Source of the DNA: Pseudomonas syringae
GTDB taxonomy: Bacteria; Pseudomonadota; Gammaproteobacteria; Pseudomonadales; Pseudomonadaceae
Length of the DNA: 64,000 nt
NCBI RefSeq assembly: GCF_001698815.1
Contig: NZ_LGSI01000068.1
Coordinates: forward strand, 372,001-436,000
Direction of reading: 5' to 3'
Within the stretch, counting starts at the first letter, position 1, and each line of letters starts with the position of its first letter. Made by a program: the position numbers and the translations under genes. Shown here in pieces: positions 51,188-60,602 of this stretch. The notes below the pieces were generated by a model. It made no database searches. It was not told where the DNA came from and worked only from the letters and a program-made list of their open reading frames with translations.

Positions 51188-52336
51188 ATGACCATGACCC
51201 TCTATGCCAAGCCGCTGACCATCGCCAGTACCGGATCCGCGCAATCGATATTCACGGATACTGAAACCTGGAGCGCTTACGGCGCCCAATGGAACAGCGG
51301 CGAACAGAAGTCGCTGCAATGCTGCGCTGTGCACGACGAAACCCACGACGTAAAAACCTTCATCTTTCGGTGTGCGGATTTCAGCGCAATCAGTTTTGAG
51401 CCAGGGCAGTTCATCACGGTATCGCCGGTCATCGCCGGGCAAAGCGTGTCGCGCTGCTATACGGCCTCATCCTCGCCCACGCGGCCCTTTGCGCTGTCGA
51501 TCACGGTCAAGCGCGTTCCCGGCGGGACAGTCTCGAACTGGCTGCACGACAACTTAAGCGCAGGCGATACGCTGCTCGCATCCGGCCCCGCTGGCAGCTT
51601 CACACCGGTCGGCCGTCCAGCGGCCAAGCTGCTTTATCTGTCGGCGGGTTCCGGCGTGACGCCGCTGATGTCCATGACTCGGGCAAGTTTCGATCTGGCG
51701 ACCGGCCTGGATATCGTCTTCGTGCACAGCGCGCGGACCCCATACGATATTATTTTCCATGACGAACTAAGCCGAATGCAGGCCCGTATGCCTGGGCTGC
51801 GCGTCCTGAATATCTGCGAAGGACGCGGCGTCGATCCTGATTGGGCTGGGCCGTTCGGCCGCCTGGATCTGGCCCTGCTCAGCGAACGGGTGCCGGATTT
51901 CAAGGAGCGCGAGGTGTTCACTTGTGGTCCGCAAGGCTACATGAATGCGATCAAATCCCTGCTCAAACAGGGAGGCTTTGATTTTCAGCACTATCACCAG
52001 GAAAGCTTCGATATCGCAGCGCTGAACGAAGAACCGCTCATCGAGCAGGCTCGCACCCTCGATCAACAGGAGGGCCTGTTTACCGTCACGCTGTCCCGCT
52101 CAGGTAAAACCTTCAGCATGCCGGGCAACCAGACGATACTCACGGCGGCGAAAAAGGCTGGCGCGATCGTGCCCTCCTCCTGCAGCCAAGGGGTGTGTGG
52201 CACATGCAAGACCACAGTGCTGCAAGGCACGGTCGAAATGAACCACAACGGCGGTATCCGCCAGCGTGAAATCGACAAAGGGCTGCGTCTGCTTTGCTGC
52301 AGCAAACCGACGTCAGACCTGATCCTGGATTTGTAA
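51188..52336 (+). CDS. Flavin/[2Fe-2S] reductase of the Rieske system (GbcB-type)
   Basis: A 382-residue electron-transfer protein. The FAD domain has QSVSRCYTASSSPT, the NAD domain has LYLSAGSGVTPLMSM and VFTCGPQGYMNAI, and the C-terminal plant-type [2Fe-2S] ferredoxin has CSQGVCGTCKT with a last Cys in LCCSKP. It passes electrons from NAD(P)H to the oxygenase encoded immediately before it. The N-terminus is about 50 residues longer than the core flavodoxin-reductase fold, as in GbcB. Length and order fit the betaine-demethylase family. Confidence 0.92.
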   Translation: MTMTLYAKPLTIASTGSAQSIFTDTETWSAYGAQWNSGEQKSLQCCAVHDETHDVKTFIFRCADFSAISFEPGQFITVSPVIAGQSVSRCYTASSSPTRPFALSITVKRVPGGTVSNWLHDNLSAGDTLLASGPAGSFTPVGRPAAKLLYLSAGSGVTPLMSMTRASFDLATGLDIVFVHSARTPYDIIFHDELSRMQARMPGLRVLNICEGRGVDPDWAGPFGRLDLALLSERVPDFKEREVFTCGPQGYMNAIKSLLKQGGFDFQHYHQESFDIAALNEEPLIEQARTLDQQEGLFTVTLSRSGKTFSMPGNQTILTAAKKAGAIVPSSCSQGVCGTCKTTVLQGTVEMNHNGGIRQREIDKGLRLLCCSKPTSDLILDL

Positions 52337-52372
52337 GTCTGGCACCGTACGAGAACAGCACCCGCCACTCCA

Positions 52373-53986
52373 TCAGAGGCGAAACCGATCCACCGATTGC
52401 GAGAGTTTGCCCGCTAAGGTCGACAGTTCATCGGTAGTAGCCGCCGTCTGGCCAATGACCCGGCTGTTGTCTTCGGACATGCTGGCAATCATTTCCACTT
52501 GATGGGCGATTTCGTTGCTGGCCAGGCTTTGCTCGCCGATGGTCCGGGTGATGTCATTGACCAGCTGAGTCGTTTTCAGAGTGGCGTCGAGGATTTCGCG
52601 GATGGCGCGCTCGACGTCGGCGGTCACTGCCATGCCTTTGTCGACCTGCGCAACGCCAGCCTCCATGCTGGTGACAGCCTCGCGGGTGCTTTGCTGGATG
52701 CGTGAGACCATGCTGGCAATTTCCTGGGTCGATGCACTGGTTCTTCCGGCCAGGCTGCGCACCTCGTCGGCAACCACAGCAAAACCACGTCCCTGCTCAC
52801 CGGCGCGGGCGGCCTCGATAGCAGCGTTGAGCGCGAGCAGGTTGGTCTGGTCAGCGATGCCCTTGATCACCTGAATGATGCTGAAAATACCCTCGGACTC
52901 CTTGTCCAGAGTGCGGATCACCTGTGCCGACTGCTGCGCGGAGCGCGCAATACCGTCCATGTCGTTGACCACCTGATGGATCACGCGACCGCCATCCTTG
53001 GCCAATTCCTCGGCCTGATTGGCCATCTGCAGCGCCCGCTCGGCGTGTCGGGTGATTTCCTCAATGCTTGCGGTCATTTCGCTGGCCGCAGCGGCCATGG
53101 TGCTGGCCGCTACGCTTTGCTGTTGACTGCTGCCGGTTACCTGATGGCAGCCACTGCTCAATTGCTGGCTCATGCCACTCACGCCCTGGGCATTGCTGCG
53201 AACCACCTCGATCATGCCGCGCAGGTCACGCTGCATGGTCGCCAGACTGCGAATCAGCGTGCTGGCTTCGTCCCGTTGCACAGGCTCGACAATAGATTCG
53301 CTCAGGTTGCCATGGGCAATGCTGTCGGCAATCCGGCTGGCGGACTGCAGCGGACCCATGATGCTGCGAATCACCCAGCGTCCCTGGATCAACAGCAACA
53401 GCAGGCTGGCGAGCAGCACGCCGCCGAGGGTCATGTTGGCATTGCTGATGGTTTGCTGGGTACCTTTGCCGGTCAGCTGAGTGTCGGTTTCGATCAACTC
53501 GCTAAGGGCGGCCAACTCGGCTTCCAGCTGGCTGAAGGCTTTATTGAACGTACCCAGTTGCAGCTGCGCAGCATTCGGATCATCCAGGGCCAGTCCGACG
53601 ATGCGCTCGCCGGCACTGATGTAGGTGTCGAGGCTTGGCCGCATTTTGCTCAAGGCGGTCTTGATGGTGTCGTTGACCGGCAGCTTGAGGTTGTCACCGA
53701 GCATCTGACGAAAGTGTTCCGCGTGTTCAGCGATGGAGCTACGTACCTCATCCTTGGTACTGGTGCTTTTCCCAAGCCCCACCAGGATTGCGGAGAACAC
53801 GTCGCCGCGCAGCGCATCGTGCATCATGTCCGCTTCGAGATGATTACGTAGCGCGGTCATACTGACTTCATTGTCATTCACTGCATCGCGCATCTGGAGA
53901 TTGCCCAGATAGCTGACCAGGCTGACGATCACGGCGGTGAGCAAGCTGGTGCCAATCAGCAAAAGTAAGCGTAATTTTATCGACAT
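52373..53986 (-). CDS. Methyl-accepting chemotaxis protein
   Basis: A 537-residue chemoreceptor. First membrane segment LRLLLLIGTSLLTAVIVSLVS (6-26), then a periplasmic helical domain of about 150 residues and the second segment LGGVLLASLLLLLIQG (about 190-205). A HAMP domain follows, then the signalling domain with the hairpin tip IKGIADQTNLLALNAAIEAA and FAVVADEVRSLAGRT. No C-terminal CheR-docking pentapeptide (it ends SVDRFRL). The ligand is unknown; position after the betaine genes is suggestive, but the gene is on the opposite strand. Confidence 0.94.
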   Translation of the reverse strand: MSIKLRLLLLIGTSLLTAVIVSLVSYLGNLQMRDAVNDNEVSMTALRNHLEADMMHDALRGDVFSAILVGLGKSTSTKDEVRSSIAEHAEHFRQMLGDNLKLPVNDTIKTALSKMRPSLDTYISAGERIVGLALDDPNAAQLQLGTFNKAFSQLEAELAALSELIETDTQLTGKGTQQTISNANMTLGGVLLASLLLLLIQGRWVIRSIMGPLQSASRIADSIAHGNLSESIVEPVQRDEASTLIRSLATMQRDLRGMIEVVRSNAQGVSGMSQQLSSGCHQVTGSSQQQSVAASTMAAAASEMTASIEEITRHAERALQMANQAEELAKDGGRVIHQVVNDMDGIARSAQQSAQVIRTLDKESEGIFSIIQVIKGIADQTNLLALNAAIEAARAGEQGRGFAVVADEVRSLAGRTSASTQEIASMVSRIQQSTREAVTSMEAGVAQVDKGMAVTADVERAIREILDATLKTTQLVNDITRTIGEQSLASNEIAHQVEMIASMSEDNSRVIGQTAATTDELSTLAGKLSQSVDRFRL

Positions 53987-54265
53987 CCAGTGGTTTCCCT
54001 TTTGGCATGTGCGTCGTCAGCTGGGCAAAACCAGCCACGGATTGCTGTGCTCGAAAGGGTTATCGACTGTTGCAACCCGTTACTTAAACTTATTCCCCAC
54101 CGTTAAGATTTTTACGACATGCGGTAAGCCGCTCTGGCGACCGCAAGTGACATCGCAGCTTTGCAGCATCAAAAAAAAGGCGGTTCAACCCCCAGTGCAA
54201 ACCGTATTTGGCGAACTGGTCGTCAATAGATGCACTTGCTCAAATCTCGAGGCATGCGCGGCCAT
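53987..54265. other. Intergenic region upstream of the chemoreceptor gene
   Basis: These 279 bases separate two left-running genes and hold the chemoreceptor promoter. Moderately AT-rich (for example ACTTAAACTTATTCCC near 54090). No gene, repeat or clear terminator seen. Confidence 0.3.
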
Positions 54266-55105
54266 TCAAAAACGCCTGGTGCTGATCAACTCATCAAGCA
54301 CCCGCGTAGGAACACGAAACGGCACCGACATGTGGTCCTCGCCCGGTTCGATCTGGAAGTCGCTACGCAGCCCATACTGCGACAAGTCCTGCAGCCGCCC
54401 TTGCAAGGCACGGGCATCCTGGATCGCCTGGACCATGTCGCGCTCACCCATCAATAGCGTCAGGCTGCTGTGGGTCAGGTTCAACTGCCCGGCATGCGCG
54501 CGTTTGCTGAAGGCACGCTCGGGCTCCAGCAGGTAGCGATCCTGCCACCACAGGCTCGGGCTCACCGCTACCACATGCTGGAACAATGTCGGCCGAGTGA
54601 ACAGCGTATAAACGCCGAACATGCCACCAAAGGAATGTCCCACCAGACTGCGCTGATCCTGATCGACCTTGAAATGCTCGGCCACCTTCGGCATCAGGCG
54701 CTTTTCAATGAAGTCGAGGAACAGTTCCTGCCCACCTTGCGGCGGATCGTTGCGCGCAGGCGGCGCAGGCGGTGACAAGTCGAACGCCCGACGCACGAAG
54801 TCCAGCGGCGTATCGCTCGGGTAACCAATAGCCACCAGAATCGAACCACGCAGCCGTTTCTGCGCCCGTTTGGCGGCATGGAAGGCCGGGAAATAGGCGT
54901 TGCCGTCAAGCAGGTAGATCACCGGATAACCGCCGGTGTAAGGCACATCACCCTCAGGCAGGCTGATCATGATGCGATACTCGCGGCCCTCCGCGCTGTG
55001 CATCGTCCACTGTTCGGTACCGTCCAGGGTCACCGGCTCTGCGTGGGCGACCGACAAACCAACCTGCAGCATGGCGCCCAACACCATCAATAAAGTGCGA
55101 ATCAT
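54266..55105 (-). CDS. Periplasmic alpha/beta hydrolase, siderophore esterase type (BesA/IroE/PfeE-like)
   Basis: A 279-residue protein with a signal peptide (MLQVGLSVAHA, residues 12-22) and an esterase D/Fes-like fold: YPVIYLLDGNAYFPAF, nucleophile Ser in LVGHSFGGMFG, acid/turn region TLLMGERDM, and the His in EPGEDHMSVPF. Enzymes of this group hydrolyse tri-catecholate siderophores in the periplasm to release iron. It follows a TonB-dependent siderophore receptor (11 bases), so it probably opens the siderophore that the receptor imports. Confidence 0.85.
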   Translation of the reverse strand: MIRTLLMVLGAMLQVGLSVAHAEPVTLDGTEQWTMHSAEGREYRIMISLPEGDVPYTGGYPVIYLLDGNAYFPAFHAAKRAQKRLRGSILVAIGYPSDTPLDFVRRAFDLSPPAPPARNDPPQGGQELFLDFIEKRLMPKVAEHFKVDQDQRSLVGHSFGGMFGVYTLFTRPTLFQHVVAVSPSLWWQDRYLLEPERAFSKRAHAGQLNLTHSSLTLLMGERDMVQAIQDARALQGRLQDLSQYGLRSDFQIEPGEDHMSVPFRVPTRVLDELISTRRF

Positions 55106-55116
55106 CGTCTCTCTCC

Positions 55117-57513
55117 TTACCAGCGATAGCTCAGACTGGTGACGACACTGCGCGCCTCACCCCGGTAGCAATAACCTTCCTGGCAATTGATGTAGCGCTT
55201 GTCAGACAGGTTGCGACCATTGAGGGCCAGACGTACACCGTCCATACCGCCACCGAAGTCGTAATGCACGCCGGCATCGATCAGGGTGTAGTCCTCGTTC
55301 TTCACGGTATTTGCCGCATTACCGTAGTTACTGCCGGTGTAGCGCGCGCCGCCGGACAGCCCGAGGCCCATGGGCAGGCGGTAATTCAGCCAGAGCGAGG
55401 CCAGATGACGCGGCACATTCATCGGTGCCTTGCCTTCATTGCCGTCGTTGCTGCGGGTGACTTCCGGATCGTTGAAGCTGTAGCTCGCCGTCATCCGCAG
55501 GCGTTCACTCAGGTCGGAAACAGCCTCCAGTTCCAGGCCACGGGATACCTGCTCGCCCGTTTGTATGCTGTTGAGGGGATTGGCCAGATCACGAGTGCGC
55601 ACATTGGTTTGCGTGAGGTGATAGAGCGAGCCCGTCAGCATCGTGCTGGTGCCCGGCGGCTGGTACTTGAGGCCCACTTCGTACTGCTCGCCCTTGGTCG
55701 GCTTGTAGGGTTCACCACTGGCGTCGGTACCACTTTCGGGCCGGAACGACGTGGCGTAGCTGACGTACGGCGCCAAGCCATTGTCGAACAGGTAAAGCAC
55801 GCCAACCTGGCCGGTGGTCGCCGAATCACTCGTCTTGCTGTTATCGCCACTCAGGTTGTTCGAGCGATGCACCTTGACCCAATCACGACGCAGCCCTGCC
55901 GACAGGCGCCATTGGTCGAGTTCGATCTGATCCTGCAGATACAGGCCGCTGCGATGCTCCAGCCCGTCCTCGTCAGCCAGGGAAGTCGTGGGTCGATCAA
56001 CGGACTGGTGATAGTTCGGCGCGTAACGATCGATCGAGGGTGCGTCGCCCATGGCATACAACAGCGACGTATCGATCCACGCGTAGTCCATGCCGGTGAC
56101 CAGCGTGTGTTGCAGATTTCCGGTCGCGAAGCGACTCACCAGACGTGTATCGGTGGACAGCGATGACATGTCTTCGTAGACACCAATCGCCGAGCGGTTG
56201 AGGGTATGGCCATCGCCGGCGTCGCTGGGCTGGAGGTACTGGTTGGTGGTGTCCACCTGACCGTAACGCAGGTTCTGCTGCACGCTGAAAGTATCGTTGA
56301 ACGCGTGTTCGAACTCATAACCAAGCGTCCACTGACGTTGTTCGAGCTTGTCAAAGTACTCGTCACCCTGCCAGAAATTGGAGAGATGATCGCCGTCCTG
56401 ATAAAGCATCGGCGAAGCGCCGGTCTCGCGTTCCTGATACTGCGCCAGCACTGTCAGGCGGGTGTCGGGGTCGATCTGCCAGCTCAGCGAAGGTGCCAGC
56501 AGGCGGGTATCGTTGTTCAACTGTTCGATATAGTTCTCTGCATCGCGGTACACACCGACCGTACGGAACAGCACATCCCCCGCTTCATCCAGGCGCCCGC
56601 CCACATCGAACTGCGCCTGTTGGTGGTTGTAGTTGCCGGACTGCACCTGCACTTCGTTTTTCGCCAGCAGGCTCGGCCGCTTGCTCACCCTATTGACCAT
56701 GCCGCCGGGGCTGATCTGCCCGTAGAGCACCGATGCCGGCCCCTTGAGCACTTCAATGCGCTCCAGGTTGTAGGCCTCGGTGGAGTACAAGGACAGCCAG
56801 CCAGAGCCTGGCTGGCGCAGGCCATCGAGAAAGTCGGCGCCGATGGTGGTCTCGAAACCACGGACACTGATCATGTCGAAGCGCGGGTCCAACCCTGAGC
56901 TGCCGACCCGCACACCCGCGCTGTAAGCCACGGCATCTTCGACCCGGTCGACCTTGCGATCCGCGATCTGCTCGGCCGTAACCACACTGATGCTCTGCGC
57001 AGTTTCCAGGAGCGGCTTGTCGCTCTTGGTGGCGCTGCTGGCATTGCTGGCGAAATAGCCTTCCACTGGCGCGAACGCACTCTGAACCGTCGCCGCATCA
57101 ATGTTGGTGGGTTCAAGTTGATAGCTGGCGTCGGTCTTGGCGGGCAGCACCACATAGCCGGACGAGGTTTTTTGCGCGACCAGGCCGCTACCGGCAAGCA
57201 GTTTCGCCAAGCCTTCGTCCAACGATCCGCCGCCAGGCAGGCCCGGGGTGCTCATGCCGCGCACCGCTTGTGGGGAATACGACAAGGTAATACCGGCCCG
57301 CTCGGCGAAGGTGCTGAGCGCCTGCTGCAACGACCCGGCAGGAATGCTCGGAGCCGCGGCTTGCCCAGTGTTCGACGATGCCGCCTGAGCCGACAGGTTC
57401 GTCGCGCCCCCGAGCAAGGCCAACGCCAGGCATACAGCCTTTGGCAGAGTACGGGACGGGAACGGGGCAATGGCACGCAGAGGAAGTCTGGCAAGGAACA
57501 TGACGGTATCCAT
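55117..57513 (-). CDS. TonB-dependent siderophore receptor with N-terminal signalling domain
   Basis: A 798-residue outer-membrane receptor. After the signal region (LALALLGGATNLSAQA) comes a secretin/TonB N-terminal (STN) domain (about 55-110: IPAGSLQQALSTFAERAGITLSYSP, LAKLLAGSGLVAQ), then a plug (VVTAEQIADRKVDRVEDAVAYSAGV, IEVLKGPASVLYGQISPGGMVN) and barrel ending LSYRW. The STN domain and the FecI/FecR genes upstream mean that the receptor also signals ligand binding to the sigma factor. GQISPGG is typical of ferrichrome/FoxA-type receptors. The ligand is not known. Confidence 0.94.
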   Translation of the reverse strand: MDTVMFLARLPLRAIAPFPSRTLPKAVCLALALLGGATNLSAQAASSNTGQAAAPSIPAGSLQQALSTFAERAGITLSYSPQAVRGMSTPGLPGGGSLDEGLAKLLAGSGLVAQKTSSGYVVLPAKTDASYQLEPTNIDAATVQSAFAPVEGYFASNASSATKSDKPLLETAQSISVVTAEQIADRKVDRVEDAVAYSAGVRVGSSGLDPRFDMISVRGFETTIGADFLDGLRQPGSGWLSLYSTEAYNLERIEVLKGPASVLYGQISPGGMVNRVSKRPSLLAKNEVQVQSGNYNHQQAQFDVGGRLDEAGDVLFRTVGVYRDAENYIEQLNNDTRLLAPSLSWQIDPDTRLTVLAQYQERETGASPMLYQDGDHLSNFWQGDEYFDKLEQRQWTLGYEFEHAFNDTFSVQQNLRYGQVDTTNQYLQPSDAGDGHTLNRSAIGVYEDMSSLSTDTRLVSRFATGNLQHTLVTGMDYAWIDTSLLYAMGDAPSIDRYAPNYHQSVDRPTTSLADEDGLEHRSGLYLQDQIELDQWRLSAGLRRDWVKVHRSNNLSGDNSKTSDSATTGQVGVLYLFDNGLAPYVSYATSFRPESGTDASGEPYKPTKGEQYEVGLKYQPPGTSTMLTGSLYHLTQTNVRTRDLANPLNSIQTGEQVSRGLELEAVSDLSERLRMTASYSFNDPEVTRSNDGNEGKAPMNVPRHLASLWLNYRLPMGLGLSGGARYTGSNYGNAANTVKNEDYTLIDAGVHYDFGGGMDGVRLALNGRNLSDKRYINCQEGYCYRGEARSVVTSLSYRW

Positions 57514-57565
57514 TCAGGAAGTGATCATCCCTAACCGGACGAACCGCAGAAGTCCGACACCTTAT

Positions 57566-58492
57566 TTACGCCAGCGGCATGATGCGCACCCACCACCGGG
57601 TGCGCTCAACGATGTGTACCGGCAGCAGATGAGTGAGGTTGCGCAGCATGACCTCAGGTTCATCGAGGCGGAAAACCCCGGACAGGCGCAAGTCGGCCAC
57701 CGTGCTATCGCAGCCCAACCAGCCATGACGATAACGTCCAGCCTCGGCCAGGAAGTCGACCAGGCGGATATCGTTGACCAGCAACAGGCCACGGGTCCAG
57801 GCGAAGGGATCGAGCGGCCCCTTGCCCAACACCTTCATCTGCGTTGCATGAATGCCCAGCCCATTACCCGCTTGCAGACGGCGCTGCCCGAATGGGGTGG
57901 AAACCAACACTTCGCCGCGCTCGACGTGGATTTCGCTGTAGCCATCACGCTCACGCAGCACCGCCCTCGCCTTTCTGCCTTCACACTCAGCGAAACGGCA
58001 GCGCACACGCCAGTCGGCACCGTCCACGAGCACCTCACCAGTACGCAGCAGCCACTCGCGCCCCCGTACATCCACTGCACTGCCTGTATTGAGCGTCAGC
58101 TCAGTACCGCCCAGATCGACCCGACGACGTTCGCCAGTGGTCGTGGCAATGTCGCTGCGCCAGGCGGGCGGTGCTGTCGTGACCAGCAGCGTTGCACCAC
58201 CCGCAACCAAACCGAGGCCGAGCAACTTCAGTGTGCGTCGACGGCTCAGATCAGCCTCGGCCCGTCGCAACAGCGGAATGGTGCGTGCGGCATCGGGCAA
58301 CTGGCTGGCCTGAAACAAGTCACCCATTTGCTGCAAGCGTTGCCAGGCCAGCTCATGCCGGGCGTCGTGACGCCGCCAGTCAAGCAACTGCTTATGCAAC
58401 TCGGCACTGCTGGCATTGGCCCGCAAGCGCATCTGCCACTCAATGGCCGTGCGGATGATGCCCTCCGGCAGGCGCTCGGCCGCCGCACTCAC
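57566..58492 (-). CDS. FecR-family anti-sigma factor
   Basis: A 308-residue protein starting with a GTG that overlaps the sigma-factor stop (GTGA). The cytoplasmic N-terminal part (about 1-85) has an RLPEGIIRTAIEWQMRL / WRRHDARHELAWQRLQQMG pattern (DUF4880). One membrane segment follows (LGLGLVAGGATLLVTTAPP), then the periplasmic FecR domain (GERRRVDLGGTELTLNTGSA). It transmits the signal from the receptor's STN domain to the sigma factor. Confidence 0.92.
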   Translation of the reverse strand: MSAAAERLPEGIIRTAIEWQMRLRANASSAELHKQLLDWRRHDARHELAWQRLQQMGDLFQASQLPDAARTIPLLRRAEADLSRRRTLKLLGLGLVAGGATLLVTTAPPAWRSDIATTTGERRRVDLGGTELTLNTGSAVDVRGREWLLRTGEVLVDGADWRVRCRFAECEGRKARAVLRERDGYSEIHVERGEVLVSTPFGQRRLQAGNGLGIHATQMKVLGKGPLDPFAWTRGLLLVNDIRLVDFLAEAGRYRHGWLGCDSTVADLRLSGVFRLDEPEVMLRNLTHLLPVHIVERTRWWVRIMPLA

Positions 58493-59007
58493 TGTGGCGC
58501 CTCAAAGCACACTCGATAGCAATGCATCAAGGCGCTCGCCACATGCCGTTCAACGGTGCGACTGGAAACGCCCAGCGCCTGAGCCACTTGGGCATGGCTC
58601 AGGTCACCGAGCTGATACAGCAAAAACGCTTCGCGTACCGCCGGTTTAAGCCCCTCAAGCAACCGCGCGATGCGCTCCAGGCATTGCAGCGCCTCATGAC
58701 GGACCTCAGGTGATGGATGGCTGGCCTCGGGCAACTGCGCCAGCGCCTCAAGATAGGCTCGCTCCAATGCATCGCGACGCCAATGGTCGATCACCAGACC
58801 ACGGGCGATACGTACCAACAGCGCACGTGGTGCACGAGCGCTGATCGGCTGACCGCGCACCAGCAAACGCAAAAAGGTGTCCTGGACCAGATCCGCCGCT
58901 TGCTGCGAGCACCCCAACGAGCGCCGCAACCAACCCTGCAGCCAGCCGCGGTGCGTGCCATACAAAATATCGAGAGAAACGATCGAATCCGTTTCATGGA
59001 GCGACAT
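58489..59007 (-). CDS. ECF sigma factor (FecI-like)
   Basis: A 172-residue sigma-70 family protein. Region 2 includes LGCSQQAADLVQDTFLRLL and region 4 YQLGDLSHAQVAQALGVSSRTVERHV. The start is ATG 59007, with GAGG 6 bases upstream; an upstream in-frame GTG/ATG adds only 12 residues. The order sigma, FecR, receptor, hydrolase on one strand is the normal iron-responsive cell-surface-signalling cassette. Transcription is probably Fur-controlled. Confidence 0.93.
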   Translation of the reverse strand: MSLHETDSIVSLDILYGTHRGWLQGWLRRSLGCSQQAADLVQDTFLRLLVRGQPISARAPRALLVRIARGLVIDHWRRDALERAYLEALAQLPEASHPSPEVRHEALQCLERIARLLEGLKPAVREAFLLYQLGDLSHAQVAQALGVSSRTVERHVASALMHCYRVCFEAPQ

Positions 59008-59076
59008 GGAACGCCTCAGACAGACAAACACGAAAAACGTCATGAATGGGCATGACGGACGCGCGCACCTTAAACG

Positions 59077-59095
59077 CGAATTGTTCTTATTACAA
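59077..59095. promoter_or_regulatory. Possible Fur-like site before fecI
   Basis: GCGAATTGTTCTTATTACA is A/T-rich and partly fits the NATWAT hexamer triplet of Fur boxes. It lies 70-90 bases upstream of the fecI start. The match is loose. Confidence 0.3.
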
Positions 59096-59225
59096 CCTTT
59101 TCTGCCGGACCGTTCGACTATTCATTCAGGCTTTGTGCTAAGGGCGACAGCGTTGCGCAGGCGCTTTCTCGGTGAGACTCGCCTGCGCGCATCGTTCCAG
59201 CATAGGTATCGCATCTGCAGAACAA

Positions 59226-59260
59226 AACACCCCGCAAGCGCTATGCACTTGCAGGGTGTT
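59226..59260 (-). terminator. Terminator of the KdgD-type gene
   Basis: On the minus strand, AACACCCTGCAAG pairs with CTTGCGGGGTGTT (one internal mismatch) and TTGTTC follows. It lies about 50 bases after the stop of the gene at 59311. Confidence 0.7.
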
Positions 59261-59310
59261 GTTTAACTAACTCAGCATTGTCGATGTTTCAGTCACATAA
59301 ACCCTGCTTG

Positions 59311-60222
59311 TTATTGTTTGCCTTGCTTTTCTATCAGCGCGGCGAGCATCTCGTACTCTTCTGAAGACAGGTCGGTGAGCGGAGTACGCACCGGACCTGC
59401 GTCATGACCGACAATTCTTGCACCGGCCTTGACGATACTTACCGCGTAACCGGCCTTGCGGTTACGGATGTCCAGATAGGGCAGGAAGAAGTCGTCGATC
59501 ATTTTGCCAACGGCAATATGATCTTCCCTGGCTATCGCGTGATAGAAATTCATCGCCAGTTTGGGGACGAAGTTGAATACCGCCGAAGAGTAAACCGGAA
59601 CGCCAAGCGCCTTGTAGGCCGCGGCGTAGACCTCAGCAGTCGGCAGACCACCCAGGTACGAGAAACGGTCACCGAGGCGGCGACGGATCGAGACCATCAA
59701 TTCAATATCGCCCAGACCATCCTTGTAGCCGATCAGGTTCGGACAGCGATCGGCCAATCGTTCCAGAAGCGGCGCGGTAAGACGACACACATTGCGGTTG
59801 TAGACAACGACACCGATCTTGACGGATTTGCACACGGCTTCAACATGCGCAGCCACACCCTCCTGACTCGCCTCGGTCAAATAATGAGGGAGCAACAACA
59901 ACCCTTTGGCTCCCAATCGCTCGGCTTGTTGCGCATATTGAATCGCTTGGCATGTGGACCCGCCCACACCCGCCAGGATCGGCACACTGCTGTCGCAGGT
60001 ATCGACAGCAGTCTTGATGACCGCGCTGTATTCGTCAGCTGCCAGGGAAAAGAACTCCCCAGTTCCACCCGCCGCAAAAAGCGCACTGGTGCCATACGGA
60101 GCCAACCACTCCAAACGTCGCGCATACCCGGAGGCATTGAATTCACCGTGGCTGTCGAAATCAGTCAGCGGGAACGAAAGAAGCCCCGAGGAAAGAACGG
60201 ATTGAAGCTCAGATGGAGTCAT
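59311..60222 (-). CDS. kdgD: 5-dehydro-4-deoxyglucarate dehydratase-type (DapA superfamily) enzyme
   Basis: A 303-residue class I lyase of the DHDPS/NAL superfamily. GGTGE at 52-56, Y141 (VVYNRNV) and Schiff-base K167 in GYKDGLG are in place. The opening MTPSELQSVLSSGLLSFPLTDFD and the ending FFLPYLDIRNRKAGYAVSIVKAGARIVG are those of KdgD, which dehydrates and decarboxylates 5-keto-4-deoxyglucarate to 2-oxoglutarate semialdehyde. The start is ATG 60222, with AGGTGA upstream. No glucarate dehydratase or semialdehyde dehydrogenase is visible here; a TRAP transporter lies divergently. A different hydroxy-keto-acid substrate is possible. Confidence 0.82.
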   Translation of the reverse strand: MTPSELQSVLSSGLLSFPLTDFDSHGEFNASGYARRLEWLAPYGTSALFAAGGTGEFFSLAADEYSAVIKTAVDTCDSSVPILAGVGGSTCQAIQYAQQAERLGAKGLLLLPHYLTEASQEGVAAHVEAVCKSVKIGVVVYNRNVCRLTAPLLERLADRCPNLIGYKDGLGDIELMVSIRRRLGDRFSYLGGLPTAEVYAAAYKALGVPVYSSAVFNFVPKLAMNFYHAIAREDHIAVGKMIDDFFLPYLDIRNRKAGYAVSIVKAGARIVGHDAGPVRTPLTDLSSEEYEMLAALIEKQGKQ

Positions 60223-60602
60223 CTTTTTATCACCTGTTTTATTGTCATTGGGAAAGCAATTGAAGTCATACGACATCATATAACAACAAATAAAACAACC
60301 CTGCCGTTATTTAAAAACGAATAATCGAAAACTTGAGCAGCCAGTTTCCTACTGCTGATTACTTTCCTTTATCTGACTAATAAGAATATTGACTCAGTAA
60401 ATACCGTTATTGCGATTGACATAACTTCGCTAGAAAGAAAGACTCACCACAGGTCATACGACGACTTACAACTAATAATAAAAGGTGATTCACTTATGCT
60501 CCGTTTGCATTGTCCTGCATCGCGCTACAACCGGCTCAGCGGCTCTCTCATTGCAAAATCTCGGTTGCGCAGCCCCCACACAATCAACATGGTGCAAGCA
60601 CC
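60223..60602. promoter_or_regulatory. Divergent promoter region between kdgD and TRAP genes
   Basis: These 380 bases are distinctly AT-rich and hold no convincing gene. A TTGACA at 60416-60421 and TTGACT at 60389-60394 could be -35 boxes, without clear -10 partners. No regulator gene adjoins either operon, so control must come from elsewhere. No inverted repeats stand out. Confidence 0.4.
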
